Shown: positions 7,539-15,217, counted from the first letter of the stretch. The stretch is 27,768 nucleotides of DNA from Betaproteobacteria bacterium (GCA_009693435.1 SHXF01000056.1:1-27768), one strand, 5' to 3'. Made by a program: numbers and translations. The notes: generated from the sequence alone by a model not told the origin.

Positions 7539-8525
7539 TCAATCAATGTGCTTGATATTGGCCCGCTTCCTCACCGACTCCCATTTTTCCATTTCGCTGT
7601 AGACCATGCCCGTGAGTTCTTCGGAGGTGCTGCTGGTCGCCTCGAGGAGCCTGTTGCGCATGCTCTCGCGTATGTCCGGCAATTTAACGACCCGACCTAT
7701 CTCGGCTTCGAGCCGCTTCACGAGTTCCATGGGCGTGCCGGCTTTCGCAAACAGTCCCATCCAGTACTGCAGTTCCAGTTCGGGGAAGCCGAGTTCGGTC
7801 ATGGTAGGGATTTCGGGAAAGGCGGGCTGGCGCGCCGGCGACGTGACCGCCAACGCGCGCACGCGTCCTCCGCGAATGGCGCCCAGCGCGGGCCCGGTAT
7901 CGACGACCGTCAGGACCACATCGCCGGCCATCACGGCGGCGACCGCCTCGTTGGATCCCTTGTACTGGATGAATTCCATGGGCCCTATCTCGAGACGCTG
8001 CTTGAGCAACATTATGGGCAGACCGAATGACGGCCCGGTGGCTGAATAGTTTGCCTTGCCCGGATTGGCGTTCAGGTACTGGGCCAAGTCCTTCATCGAG
8101 CGTATGGGAAGCGCGGCATCGACCACCAGCAGCAGGGGGAAGACACTGACCAGTGATATGGGCGTGAAATCCCTGGGCGAAAAACCGAGCTTCTGGTACA
8201 TGACCGGATTGATGGTCATGGTTCCGCTGGGCGCCATGAACAGCATATGCCCGTCCGCCGGCGCACGGATGACGGCCTCGGCCGCGATCACATTATTGCC
8301 TCCGACGCGATTTTCCACGATGACCGGCTGCCCCAGGCTCTCGGAGAGTTTCGGGGCAATCATGCGCGCGATCACGTCGGTGCCACCGCCTGCCGCCAAC
8401 CCCACAATGATGCGGATGGGACGGTTGGGGAAGCTGCCCTGGGCGTTGGCCGTCAACGCGATGCCGACTGCGCTGGCGGCCATCAACAGGGCCGCCAGCG
8501 TTGCTGCGGGAAATCGCCTGCTCAT
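7539..8525 (-). CDS. Bug/TctC-family substrate-binding protein
   Basis: A 328-residue periplasmic receptor. The signal peptide ends in LTANAQG near residue 29. Then follow FPNRPIRIIVGLAAGGGTDV, GQPVIVENRVGGNNVIA, PADGHMLF and FIQYKGSNEA. The last motif departs from the usual HVPYKG, so its binding site may be specialised. ATG 8525 has GAGGAGA upstream; a 16-residue longer frame starting at 8573 lacks a ribosome site. It lies between the M24 protein gene and the Rieske copy 1 gene (39 bases to the latter) in the same operon, so it may import that oxygenase's substrate. This link is inferred from position. Confidence 0.92.
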   Translation of the reverse strand: MSRRFPAATLAALLMAASAVGIALTANAQGSFPNRPIRIIVGLAAGGGTDVIARMIAPKLSESLGQPVIVENRVGGNNVIAAEAVIRAPADGHMLFMAPSGTMTINPVMYQKLGFSPRDFTPISLVSVFPLLLVVDAALPIRSMKDLAQYLNANPGKANYSATGPSFGLPIMLLKQRLEIGPMEFIQYKGSNEAVAAVMAGDVVLTVVDTGPALGAIRGGRVRALAVTSPARQPAFPEIPTMTELGFPELELQYWMGLFAKAGTPMELVKRLEAEIGRVVKLPDIRESMRNRLLEATSSTSEELTGMVYSEMEKWESVRKRANIKHID

Positions 8526-8625
8526 CGCTTTCTCCTCGACGCGGAACAAGTACTGCGTGGTCTTGCTTTGCAATCAGGTGCGACCCGTATCGGCTATCAA
8601 CCGATGACATGACCGCACCGGCAGT

Positions 8626-9840
8626 CTACAACTCGATGATGCGCTGCGGCGTCCGGTGCAGGCACTCGCCGGGGCCATCCGGCCCGATCAGGTAGTTGTC
8701 GCAGATTACCGCGAAGATGCGCTCGTTTCCGTACCCGGGATGCGCGACGAAGTTCATGTTCTCTTCTATCGTCATCGGCTCGTCCGGCCGCAACAGCGGC
8801 CGCTCCACCAGATCATAGCCCTGTCCGTGGCTGTGCAGCCGCCGCTCCTCGGGCAGGCCGCGCGCGCGCATGAAAGCGTTATGCGCGGCGAACGCCTCTG
8901 CCGCCGGCGTACCCGGCTTGAGCGCTTTCAGGGTGTGCTGCTGTGCTTCCAGCATCGTGCCGAAGGCATCGACCAGTTCCTGCGACGGTTTGCCGAGCAC
9001 ATAAGTGCGCATGATCTCGGTGTAAAAACCGCCCGGGCCGTTGTTCTCGACCAGCAAGGTGTAGGTGTCGCCTTCGCGCAACTGCCTCCCCTGCTGGGTG
9101 CGGGTGCGCAGGCCGGCGGCGCGGCCCGGTGGCGCCGATGAGCCGAGGAAAATGCCCTGGTCGCTGCCCGCCAGGTGGCCGAGGTACTCGGCGTAGGCGG
9201 ACACTTCGAATTCACGCATGCCGGGGCGGATGTGGGCGCCAACCCTGGCGATGATGTCGTCCTGCATCGCCGCGGCGCGGCGTATCAGGACGATTTCCTC
9301 GGGGCTCTTGATCGCCTTGAGGCGGTCGATGGCGTCGGTGGCATCGACCACGTTCACTTTTGCGTCCGCCAGCAGGGTCCTGAGCGGCATGCAAAACCCG
9401 TAGTACATGCCGGTCTGTCCGACCAGGCCGACTGTGGTGCAACCCGCCTTTTTCAGCTCGCCTGCAACGAGTTCAGCGTCCTGGCCGCTGGTGTAGCGGG
9501 TGGACCAGAGGTGGCTGGGCGTGGTGAGACGCCTGCCGATACCGCGGTACGCCGGGTCCTTGCCGTCCAGGCTGGTGTTGCCGCCCGTCGGGCCGTGCTC
9601 AACCACGGTCATCTCCCCTTCCAGCGGAAAGATTACGGTGCGCGGATTGCCGCTGGTTGAAGGCTGGTCGGCGAACCAGCGGAAATACCCGCCCGCCGGA
9701 TTCGCCGATCCGCCTATGACCAGGGCAGCGATGCCCTGCTCGCGCATGGTTGCCCGCGCCGCCGTCCAGCGGCGCGCGAGTTCCGCGTCCGAAACCGGAT
9801 TGCAGATCCGCTCATCGCCGGACTGCATGCGTGTCTCCAT
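8626..9840 (-). CDS. M24-family (creatinase/Xaa-Pro peptidase fold) protein lacking most metal ligands
   Basis: A 404-residue protein with a creatinase N-terminal domain (about 20-160) and a pita-bread M24 domain (about 170-400). The segment LLVENNGPGGFYTEIMRTY sits where metallopeptidases carry their two aspartates (D and sD-x-x-RT). Here they are Glu/Asn and Glu. The usual EPG glutamate is replaced in FVAHPGY, while the HSHGQGYD histidine is kept. Loss of metal ligands resembles creatinase, which hydrolyses a C-N bond without metal, so a small-molecule amidohydrolase or related role is more likely than a peptidase. ATG 9840 has GAGGAG six bases upstream. Its operon neighbours are a hydroxyacid dehydrogenase and a Bug protein. 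Substrate unknown. Confidence 0.85.
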   Translation of the reverse strand: METRMQSGDERICNPVSDAELARRWTAARATMREQGIAALVIGGSANPAGGYFRWFADQPSTSGNPRTVIFPLEGEMTVVEHGPTGGNTSLDGKDPAYRGIGRRLTTPSHLWSTRYTSGQDAELVAGELKKAGCTTVGLVGQTGMYYGFCMPLRTLLADAKVNVVDATDAIDRLKAIKSPEEIVLIRRAAAMQDDIIARVGAHIRPGMREFEVSAYAEYLGHLAGSDQGIFLGSSAPPGRAAGLRTRTQQGRQLREGDTYTLLVENNGPGGFYTEIMRTYVLGKPSQELVDAFGTMLEAQQHTLKALKPGTPAAEAFAAHNAFMRARGLPEERRLHSHGQGYDLVERPLLRPDEPMTIEENMNFVAHPGYGNERIFAVICDNYLIGPDGPGECLHRTPQRIIEL

Positions 9841-9869
9841 GCGTTTCTCCTCTGGCTCCCTGACAGTCC

Positions 9870-9886
9870 GCCCGGCGTGGCCGGGC
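9870..9886. other. Short GC hairpin between cistrons
   Basis: GCCCGG and CCGGGC form a perfect 6-bp stem with a 5-base loop, overlapping the stop codon of the hydroxyacid dehydrogenase gene and preceding the M24 gene on the minus strand. No T tract follows, so it may be an mRNA processing or stability element rather than a terminator. Confidence 0.35.
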
Positions 9887-10950
9887 TATTTCGCCATTTG
9901 TGCCAGCCGGGCTCGCCAGCGCTCTGCGATATCCGGATTCTTGCAATGCAGCGGCAGCTCGCCGCGCAGCACGCGCGTGATGTTCTCCAGTGCCGCCGGA
10001 ATGAAGGATCCGTACACATCGCGCGTGTGCCCGACCATGTGCGGCGTGAGAATCACGTTATCGAGGGTGCGCAGCGGGCTGTCCGCAGGCAGCGGTTCGA
10101 CGACGAACGTGTCGAGCGCGGCGCCTGCGATTTTCTTGTCCCGCAGCGCGCGGTACAGCGCCGCCTCGTCGATCGCCTCGCCGCGCGAGGTGTTGATCAG
10201 GTAGGCGTCGGGTTTCATCAGCGCGAGTTCGCGCTCGCCTATCATGCCGCGCGATTCCGCGGTGATGGCCACCAGCACGCTCACGATGTCGCTCTGACGC
10301 AACAACGTATCCAGGTCGACCATGGCGACGCCGGGCGGGACGGCATCGGGTTTCACATAGGGATCGAAGGCCACGATGTTCACGCTCCAGCCCGCCAGGC
10401 GCTCGACGACGCCGCGCGCGATCCGGCCCAGCCCCACCAGGCCGATGGTGCGGTTGCGCATCATGCGCGACCACATCGCCGGGGTCGGAGGCGGACGCTG
10501 CAGCGCGCCCTTCATCACCGCCTCCGCCGCGCTCGGCCGGAACATCATCATCAGCATCAGCATCACCGTGGCCTCCGCCATGCCGAGAAAATTTTCCGGT
10601 GTGGCGCCGTGGCCGACAATGATGCCCAGTTCATCGGCGGCCACCAGATCGACGGTCTCCAGCCCGATGGTGGGATTGATGATGCCGCGCAGCCGTTTTG
10701 CAAAGGTCATGATCTCGCGCGTGGCCACGTTGCGGCTGGAGAACATCGCCACTTCGGTGCGGCCGAACAATTCGTTCCAGCGCTCGCGCGGGAATACGAC
10801 CTTCTGCCCCGGCTTTGATTCCGGCCCGCGGATCACCTCGATGCCGCGCTTCTGCAACTCGCGCGTGATCCCGTCGAACACCTCGATCAACATGTGATCC
10901 TGACTGATGAAGACGGTGCGGCCTGGGTATTGCTGGAGTTCAGTGCTCAT
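9886..10950 (-). CDS. D-isomer 2-hydroxyacid dehydrogenase (phosphoglycerate dehydrogenase-like)
   Basis: A 354-residue NAD-dependent D-2-hydroxyacid dehydrogenase. The Rossmann fingerprint GLVGLGRIARGV lies near residue 170. The catalytic triad is visible as Arg in INTSRGEAIDEAAL, Glu in DTFVVEPLPADSPL and His in LTPHMVGHT. The family interconverts 2-oxo and D-2-hydroxy acids; in this operon the substrate could be a 2-oxo acid produced by ring cleavage or aldol cleavage, but this is inference. ATG 10950 has GAGGAA eight or nine bases upstream; the open frame reaches 11073 but that part overlaps repeats and a Bug remnant in another frame. A 45-base gap with a small hairpin separates it from the M24 gene. 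Confidence 0.9.
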   Translation of the reverse strand: MSTELQQYPGRTVFISQDHMLIEVFDGITRELQKRGIEVIRGPESKPGQKVVFPRERWNELFGRTEVAMFSSRNVATREIMTFAKRLRGIINPTIGLETVDLVAADELGIIVGHGATPENFLGMAEATVMLMLMMMFRPSAAEAVMKGALQRPPPTPAMWSRMMRNRTIGLVGLGRIARGVVERLAGWSVNIVAFDPYVKPDAVPPGVAMVDLDTLLRQSDIVSVLVAITAESRGMIGERELALMKPDAYLINTSRGEAIDEAALYRALRDKKIAGAALDTFVVEPLPADSPLRTLDNVILTPHMVGHTRDVYGSFIPAALENITRVLRGELPLHCKNPDIAERWRARLAQMAK

Positions 10951-10969
10951 CTGGATCTTCCTCGCATTC

Positions 10970-11009
10970 TGTAGTTCGGTGCCGCCATTTGTAGTTCGGT
11001 GCCGCCATT
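10970..11009. repeat. 20-bp perfect tandem duplication upstream of the hydroxyacid dehydrogenase
   Basis: TGTAGTTCGGTGCCGCCATT occurs twice in a row (10970-10989 and 10990-11009), just 5' of the dehydrogenase gene on the minus strand and just 3' of the Bug remnant. The copies are identical, so the duplication is recent or maintained. Confidence 0.95.
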
Positions 11010-11021
11010 GCACGCTGCCGA

Positions 11022-11114
11022 TCAGCGCTGTGATTCGACCTTGATGCCGGCTATCTTCACCACCCTGCCCCACTTCTCGTATTCACCCTGCATCTGGGCG
11101 CGCATCTCCTCCGA
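11022..11114 (-). pseudogene. C-terminal remnant of a deleted Bug/TctC gene
   Basis: On the minus strand an open stretch of 30 codons ends at TGA 11024-11022 and reads SEEMRAQMQGEYEKWGRVV then KIAGIKVESQR. This matches the C-terminal region of Bug proteins, where E-x-x-K-W-x-x-V-x-K-x-A-G-I/V is standard; compare KWQKVIKDAGIRSE at the end of the Bug protein at 22898. Immediately upstream in frame is a stop codon, and the following 55 bases show no Bug similarity, so the other 290 or so codons are gone. The remnant lies between the Rieske beta gene and the hydroxyacid dehydrogenase, flanked by tandem-repeat arrays on both sides. Confidence 0.8.
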
Positions 11115-11169
11115 TCAGACGCGTCCGCATGAACCCGCCTTGATTCCCGCTCCGCCGGCGGCTGCCGGC

Positions 11170-11229
11170 CCGATCGCCTGGCCGACTGCCCGGCCGACTG
11201 CCCGGCTGACTACCCGGCTGACTGCGGGT
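11170..11229. repeat. 12-bp tandem repeat array starting at the Rieske beta stop codon
   Basis: Five imperfect 12-bp units lie on the plus strand: CCGATCGCCTGG, CCGACTGCCCGG twice, CTGACTACCCGG and CTGACTGCGGGT. The last unit touches the stop codon (11229-11231) of the beta-subunit gene, so on the minus strand the array begins where translation ends. It occupies part of the region where a Bug gene has been deleted. Confidence 0.9.
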
Positions 11230-11843
11230 CAGATGCAATAGATGTCCACCATGCTGGGCAGGTAGTCGTTCTGAATGATGGTTTTCTTCTTTGCGATCTT
11301 CCAGTCGCCGCCGCGCTGCTCCAGCAGGTAGTGCGCGCGGCCGAAGAACAGGTACGATTTCTTGTGGCGCGGATCGAAGACGTGGCTGGTCCAGGTGCTG
11401 CGCATCGGTATCGTTCGTTCGTCCGCCACACCGTCGAGCCGCACGTTGGCAAGCAGGTGCGCGGTGCGCCGCAACGGGAACGAGGCGGGCGAGCGGCCGG
11501 AACGGATGCGCACCAGCCGGTCTTCCAGGCCGGCACGATTGGCGTAGTAGATGTGGGACAGTTGCGCCTGCGGATCGCTGGTCAGCGTCTCTTCGGTCAG
11601 CCACGTCGGCACCCAGTATTCGCAATCCTCGGCGTACAGGGCCAGCCAGTCGTCCCAGCGCTGCTCGTCCAGGCAGCAGGCCTCGCGTTCGAGCACGTCC
11701 CGGCCCGCGGCCAGCAGCCGCGCGTTATCGGCCAACAGCCGCTTGTTATCGCCCAGCAGCCGCTCGTTATCGGCCAGCAGCCGCTCGTCGACGGCTGGCT
11801 GTGGCGCGCTATCCTGCGTCGGCGCTGCGCTGTGATCACCCAT
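11229..11843 (-). CDS. Aromatic ring-hydroxylating dioxygenase beta subunit (SnoaL/NTF2-like)
   Basis: A 204-residue small subunit with an NTF2-like fold. The region from about residue 55, LEREACCLDEQRWDDWLALY, then EDCEYWVPTW near 72 and a basic RSTWTSHVF strand, is typical of ring-hydroxylating beta subunits. The N-terminus is unusually long: residues 19-46 are four tandem heptads of the type NERLLAD, encoded by a 21-bp DNA repeat (11706-11789). These may form a short helix or coiled coil not present in ordinary family members. The ATG at 11843 overlaps the alpha-subunit stop by eight bases (ATGGGTGA), so the two are translationally coupled and expected to assemble as an alpha/beta oxygenase. 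The stop abuts a 12-bp repeat array. Confidence 0.9.
   Translation of the reverse strand: MGDHSAAPTQDSAPQPAVDERLLADNERLLGDNKRLLADNARLLAAGRDVLEREACCLDEQRWDDWLALYAEDCEYWVPTWLTEETLTSDPQAQLSHIYYANRAGLEDRLVRIRSGRSPASFPLRRTAHLLANVRLDGVADERTIPMRSTWTSHVFDPRHKKSYLFFGRAHYLLEQRGGDWKIAKKKTIIQNDYLPSMVDIYCI
11706..11789. repeat. 21-bp in-frame tandem repeat in the Rieske beta gene
   Basis: Four 21-bp units (11706-11726, 11727-11747, 11748-11768, 11769-11789) encode DERLLAD, NERLLGD, NKRLLAD and NARLLAA. The last unit merges with the native helix leading to LEREACCLDEQ, suggesting the first helix of the beta subunit was duplicated in frame. Confidence 0.93.
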
Positions 11844-13182
11844 CGTAGGGCCGCTTTCCCGACACGCCCGCCTGCATCAGCCGCGCCCATTCCCGGTAAG
11901 GCGGATGGAAGCAGGTCTCGGACTGGATATCGAACGGACCCTGCATGCTCTGCACGGGCGTGATGCCCAGTTGCGCCGCCAACTCGCTTTGGCCCGCCTG
12001 CAATGCGGTCATGCCGCGCGCATGGCCCTGCAGCCACTCGAGCGGCGTGGCCTGGAATCCGACCTGGCTGTCTTCGTAGACCACCGTGTCGTCGGGCGTC
12101 GCGAAACCGCTGACGTTGAAGAAATCCTCGAATTGCCGCAGCCGCCAGGCACGCACCTCCCTCGCCTCGCCAATCGGCGCGAGGCAGTACACGCGCATCT
12201 CCGTCTTGTCCACCGCCAGAGGCCGAAACACGCGCAGCAGCAGCGACGTTGAGTCGGCGATCTGCATGTTCGGAAAAATGACGGTATTGCGCATCTTGAG
12301 CATCCAGTCCGCATGCAGGTCGCCCAGCCGCGCACGCACCTCGTCTATGCTCGAATAGACGGGGCGCTTGGTTGACTCCGCCTGATTGAGCCAGAACACG
12401 GAATGGCCGTTACGAAAGCCGAACATCCCGCCTTCCTGTGAAAACCGTTTCTGCCAGTCGAATTGCCGCGCTTCCTGATGGCCCTCGCCGGCGCGGCGGC
12501 GGTCCTGCACCGCCATGAAGCTGGTATGGGTCGAAGTAAGGTGGTAGGAGTCGACGCCATTGTCCATCTGCAGCTTCCAGTTGGCATCGTAGGTGTAGGT
12601 GATTCTGCCTGGAACGAATTCCATGCCCTGCGGCCCCTGCTGCATGGCGAGGTCGATGAAGAAACGCATGTCGCCGAGAAACGCCTCCAGCGGCGGCACC
12701 TCCCGGCTCAGGCTGCCGAACAGCAGCCCGCGGTAATTTTCGAGCCGCGCCAACGGCACCAGATTGTGGTCATCGGACTCGAAGGCCGGCGTATAGGCGC
12801 CGGCCTTGCGGTCCTTGATGTCGACGTTCTTGCCGGCTGAATCGTAGGCCCAGCCGTGGTAGTTGCAGACGTGATATCTGGCATTGCCGGACTCCACCCG
12901 GGACAGGGAGGTTCCCTTGTGACGGCAGACGTTGAGAAACGCACCGATCCCGCCCTTGGCGTCGCGGGCCACCAGCACCGAATTGCGGCCGATGGCGGTG
13001 GTGATGAAGTCATGGGGCTCGGGCAACTGCGAGTCCAGCCCGAGAAACACCCAGGTGCGCTCGAATATGTATTTCTGCTCCAGTTCGAACAATTCCGGGT
13101 CGGCAAAGATGTCGCGGTGAAGACGGAACACGCCATCGTCCGGCCGGTCATCGACATACAGTTTGATGTCTTTCATGTCCAT
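11836..13182 (-). CDS. Rieske aromatic ring-hydroxylating oxygenase alpha subunit (copy 2)
   Basis: A 448-residue oxygenase large subunit, paralogous to the gene at 6156. Rieske ligands are C86, H88, C106 and H109 (VCRHKG and YHVCNYHGWAYD). The mononuclear iron ligands include H214 and H219 in DSYHLTSTH. It contains the full Rieske domain (about 40-150) and catalytic domain (about 180-430). ATG 13182 has AAGGAG seven bases upstream; ATG 13176 is an alternative two codons later. The beta subunit overlaps its end by eight bases. Electron-transfer partners are not encoded nearby. It follows the class II aldolase gene by 78 bases in the same direction. Hydroxylation substrate unknown, probably an aromatic carboxylate given the cluster. 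Confidence 0.94.
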   Translation of the reverse strand: MDMKDIKLYVDDRPDDGVFRLHRDIFADPELFELEQKYIFERTWVFLGLDSQLPEPHDFITTAIGRNSVLVARDAKGGIGAFLNVCRHKGTSLSRVESGNARYHVCNYHGWAYDSAGKNVDIKDRKAGAYTPAFESDDHNLVPLARLENYRGLLFGSLSREVPPLEAFLGDMRFFIDLAMQQGPQGMEFVPGRITYTYDANWKLQMDNGVDSYHLTSTHTSFMAVQDRRRAGEGHQEARQFDWQKRFSQEGGMFGFRNGHSVFWLNQAESTKRPVYSSIDEVRARLGDLHADWMLKMRNTVIFPNMQIADSTSLLLRVFRPLAVDKTEMRVYCLAPIGEAREVRAWRLRQFEDFFNVSGFATPDDTVVYEDSQVGFQATPLEWLQGHARGMTALQAGQSELAAQLGITPVQSMQGPFDIQSETCFHPPYREWARLMQAGVSGKRPYDG

Positions 13183-13260
13183 GCTGTTCTCCTTGCTTTC
13201 TGGCCCGGGCTGGCAGCGGATTGCGTGGCCGCGATGTTTGCGTGCAGGCGCGGTTCCGCG

Positions 13261-14067
13261 TTACTGGATCACGTCCGGCTGCTCGGCCAGCAACTTGTCG
13301 GCGAGCGGCTTCATACTGTACCAGCCGGCGGCGTGCGAGCCGACCTGGCGCGCGGCCAGGGTCGCGGTGGCATCGTCTATCACCACCGGCTTGCCGGCGG
13401 CATGGGCCAGCAGCGTCTGCTCGCAGGCGCGTTCCATGCGAACGAACCACCAGGCCGCCTCGTCCACGCTGTGCCCGACCGTGATGAGGCCATGATTGCG
13501 GCAGATCACGGCTTTGTGCGGACCCAGCGCCCGGGCGATGATATCGCCCTCCTCGAGTTCCACCGCGACGCCGCCGTAGCCATCGTACAGGCCATGGTCC
13601 TTGTAGAAGGAGCAGGTCTCCTGCGATATCGGCTCGAGCAACCTGCCCAACGCGGAAAAGGTGACGCCGTAGCGCGAGTGCGCGTGCGCCGCGGACACGA
13701 CATCAGGCCGCGCCGCGTGGATGCGCGAATGAATGGCGAACGCCGCGGCGTTGACCGGATGACGTCCTTCGATGACCTTGCCGGCATCATTGACCAGAAC
13801 CAGGTTGGAGGCACGGATCGCGCTGAAATGCACGCCGAGCGGGTTGACCCAGAAGTGGTCATTGAGGATGGGATCGCGACAGGTGATATGGCCGCCGATT
13901 CCCCAATCGAAGCCGTAATGCGCGAAGACGCGGAATGCGATCGCCAGCCGCTGCTTGCGGTGATGGCGCTCCTCTTCCTGGGTGGCGAAAGCCGGCGGCG
14001 TCGGCCACTTTAACGTCTGGCCTTCCGCCAAGAGCGCGAGGCCTGCAGTGTTTTCATTCGATCCCAC
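13261..14067 (-). CDS. Class II aldolase/adducin family protein
   Basis: A 268-residue zinc-type class II aldolase-fold protein. Metal-binding histidines are visible in SAAHAHSRYG (H-x-H near residue 120) and in CRNHGLITVG near 180; the glycine-rich GIGGHITCRD near 57 is the phosphate/substrate loop region. The family cleaves or decarboxylates hydroxy-acyl substrates; in aromatic clusters members may act on 4-hydroxy-2-oxo acids or similar. A GTG start at 14067 is chosen because GAGGAG lies eight bases upstream. The longer frame from ATG 14154 lacks a ribosome site and its extra residues do not look like the family. It is the first gene of the long minus-strand operon, so the promoter should lie between 14068 and about 14210. 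Confidence 0.88.
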   Translation of the reverse strand: MGSNENTAGLALLAEGQTLKWPTPPAFATQEEERHHRKQRLAIAFRVFAHYGFDWGIGGHITCRDPILNDHFWVNPLGVHFSAIRASNLVLVNDAGKVIEGRHPVNAAAFAIHSRIHAARPDVVSAAHAHSRYGVTFSALGRLLEPISQETCSFYKDHGLYDGYGGVAVELEEGDIIARALGPHKAVICRNHGLITVGHSVDEAAWWFVRMERACEQTLLAHAAGKPVVIDDATATLAARQVGSHAAGWYSMKPLADKLLAEQPDVIQ

Positions 14068-14415
14068 GGTGGCAACTCCTCGGATAGAAACGGCAGTGCG
14101 CGAACCGCCCCGGAAAACCCCCGCGGCAATCCACAGGATAGCAGTCCATGCCATCGGGTAACCGACGCGACCGGAGTTTCTTCAGGTGCGGGTACCGGCC
14201 GCGAAGTACCCACCTGCAAGCTGGCCGGTGCTAGCTACCGGTCAGAGCTACCGGCCAGAGCTACCGGCCAGCTTGCAGCTTAAGTCTAGGCAAGGGAGAA
14301 TGGTTCATCAAGCTCGACCGGGCTGATCGACCATCGCGGACTGAATTTCGTCGGCGCATGATTTTCCGGGCGCACAGGGTTCGCGCCTGTTCATTCTCTT
14401 CAACTGGAGGACAAG
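14068..14415. promoter_or_regulatory. Divergent intergenic region with promoters and a large inverted repeat
   Basis: This 348-base gap separates the minus-strand aldolase operon from the plus-strand dienelactone hydrolase and must carry or adjoin both promoters. Its centre is a perfect 16-bp inverted repeat with a repeat-filled loop (14214-14278). I found no gene with coding character in the gap and no convincing sigma70 promoter pair. Confidence 0.4.
14214..14278. repeat. Perfect 16-bp inverted repeat with a 13-bp tandem repeat in the loop
   Basis: CTGCAAGCTGGCCGGT (14214-14229) is the exact reverse complement of ACCGGCCAGCTTGCAG (14263-14278). The 33-base loop and right arm contain three 13-bp units, AGCTACCGGTCAG then AGCTACCGGCCAG twice (14233-14271). 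Each unit holds a copy of the CCGGCCAG/CCGGTCAG core that the left arm can pair with, so alternative stems are possible. It sits between divergent genes, so a simple terminator role is unlikely; operator, structured leader or REP-like element are alternatives. Confidence 0.9.
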
Positions 14416-15084
14416 ATGGCAAAAACAATCGAACTGGCTGCAAAGGACGGACACAAATTCGCCGCCTACGTCGCCGAGCCTGACGGCACGCCGCGCGGTG
14501 CGATCGTCGTCGTACAGGAGATTTTCGGCTGCAATGCGCACATCAAGGAAGTGGCCGACGGCTTTGCCAAAGACGGCTATCTCGCCATCGCGCCGCATTT
14601 TTTCGACCGCTTCGAGCGCGGCTTCGACCACGGTTACACGCAAGCCGACATCGACGCCGGCCGCACCATCGCAATGAAAACGAACTGGGACAACACCATG
14701 GCCGATGCCCAGGCCGCCGTGGACCATGTCAAATCCGCCGGCAAGGTCGCGGTTGTCGGCTATTGCTGGGGCGGCACGAACGCCTGGCTGGCCGCGGCGC
14801 GACTGACCGGCATTGCCGCGAGCAGCCCGTACTACGGCGGGGGCGTGGCCGGTTTTGTCGGTGAGAAACCGAAGGTGCCGGTGATGGCGCACTGGGGTGA
14901 AACCGATCACGCGATTCCCCTGACCGATGTCAAGAAGGTCACCGACGCGCACCCGGAAATCACCTCGTACACTTATCCCGCAGGGCACGGTTTCACTTGC
15001 GACCACCGCGGTTCGTACCACGCCGAGTCCTCCAAGCTGGCGCGCGAGCGCACGCTGGAGTTTTTCCGCAAGCACGTCGGCTGA
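14416..15084 (+). CDS. Dienelactone hydrolase family protein
   Basis: A 222-residue alpha/beta hydrolase of the dienelactone hydrolase family. The catalytic residues are visible: nucleophile C117 in VVGYCWGG, D164 in GETDHAIP, H191 in YPAGHGF, and the conserved E35 in VVVQEIFG. Cys instead of Ser at the nucleophile elbow is the hallmark of the family. These enzymes hydrolyse dienelactones from ring cleavage, though many members act on other esters or lactones. ATG 14416 has TGGAGGAC upstream. A hairpin follows the stop, so it is probably transcribed alone or with limited readthrough into the class II aldolase at 15218. It is a distant paralogue of the gene at 26320. Confidence 0.9.
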   Translation: MAKTIELAAKDGHKFAAYVAEPDGTPRGAIVVVQEIFGCNAHIKEVADGFAKDGYLAIAPHFFDRFERGFDHGYTQADIDAGRTIAMKTNWDNTMADAQAAVDHVKSAGKVAVVGYCWGGTNAWLAAARLTGIAASSPYYGGGVAGFVGEKPKVPVMAHWGETDHAIPLTDVKKVTDAHPEITSYTYPAGHGFTCDHRGSYHAESSKLARERTLEFFRKHVG

Positions 15085-15098
15085 TCCCGCAACACGGG

Positions 15099-15128
15099 CA
15101 ACCGCTCCGGATGAAGGGGGAGCGGTTG
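15099..15128 (+). terminator. Hairpin after the dienelactone hydrolase gene
   Basis: CAACCGCTCC (15099-15108) and GGAGCGGTTG (15119-15128) form a perfect 10-bp stem with a 10-base loop, 15 bases after the stop codon. No T run follows, so it may only attenuate transcription or protect the mRNA end. Confidence 0.5.
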
Positions 15129-15217
15129 GCCGGCGTGCGCGGCGGCATGCCCGCGTCAGGGCGGTTGCGCTACAGGTTCGGCTACACTAAGCCGGATCGA
15201 ATTCAGGAGTGAACGCC

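Noticed and set aside
11291..11963. Plus-strand frames opposite the Rieske beta gene with repeated Ser/Arg-rich segments
   Set aside because: Their repeats are only the reverse strand of the 21-bp array; the minus frame is coupled to the alpha subunit and matches the beta family.
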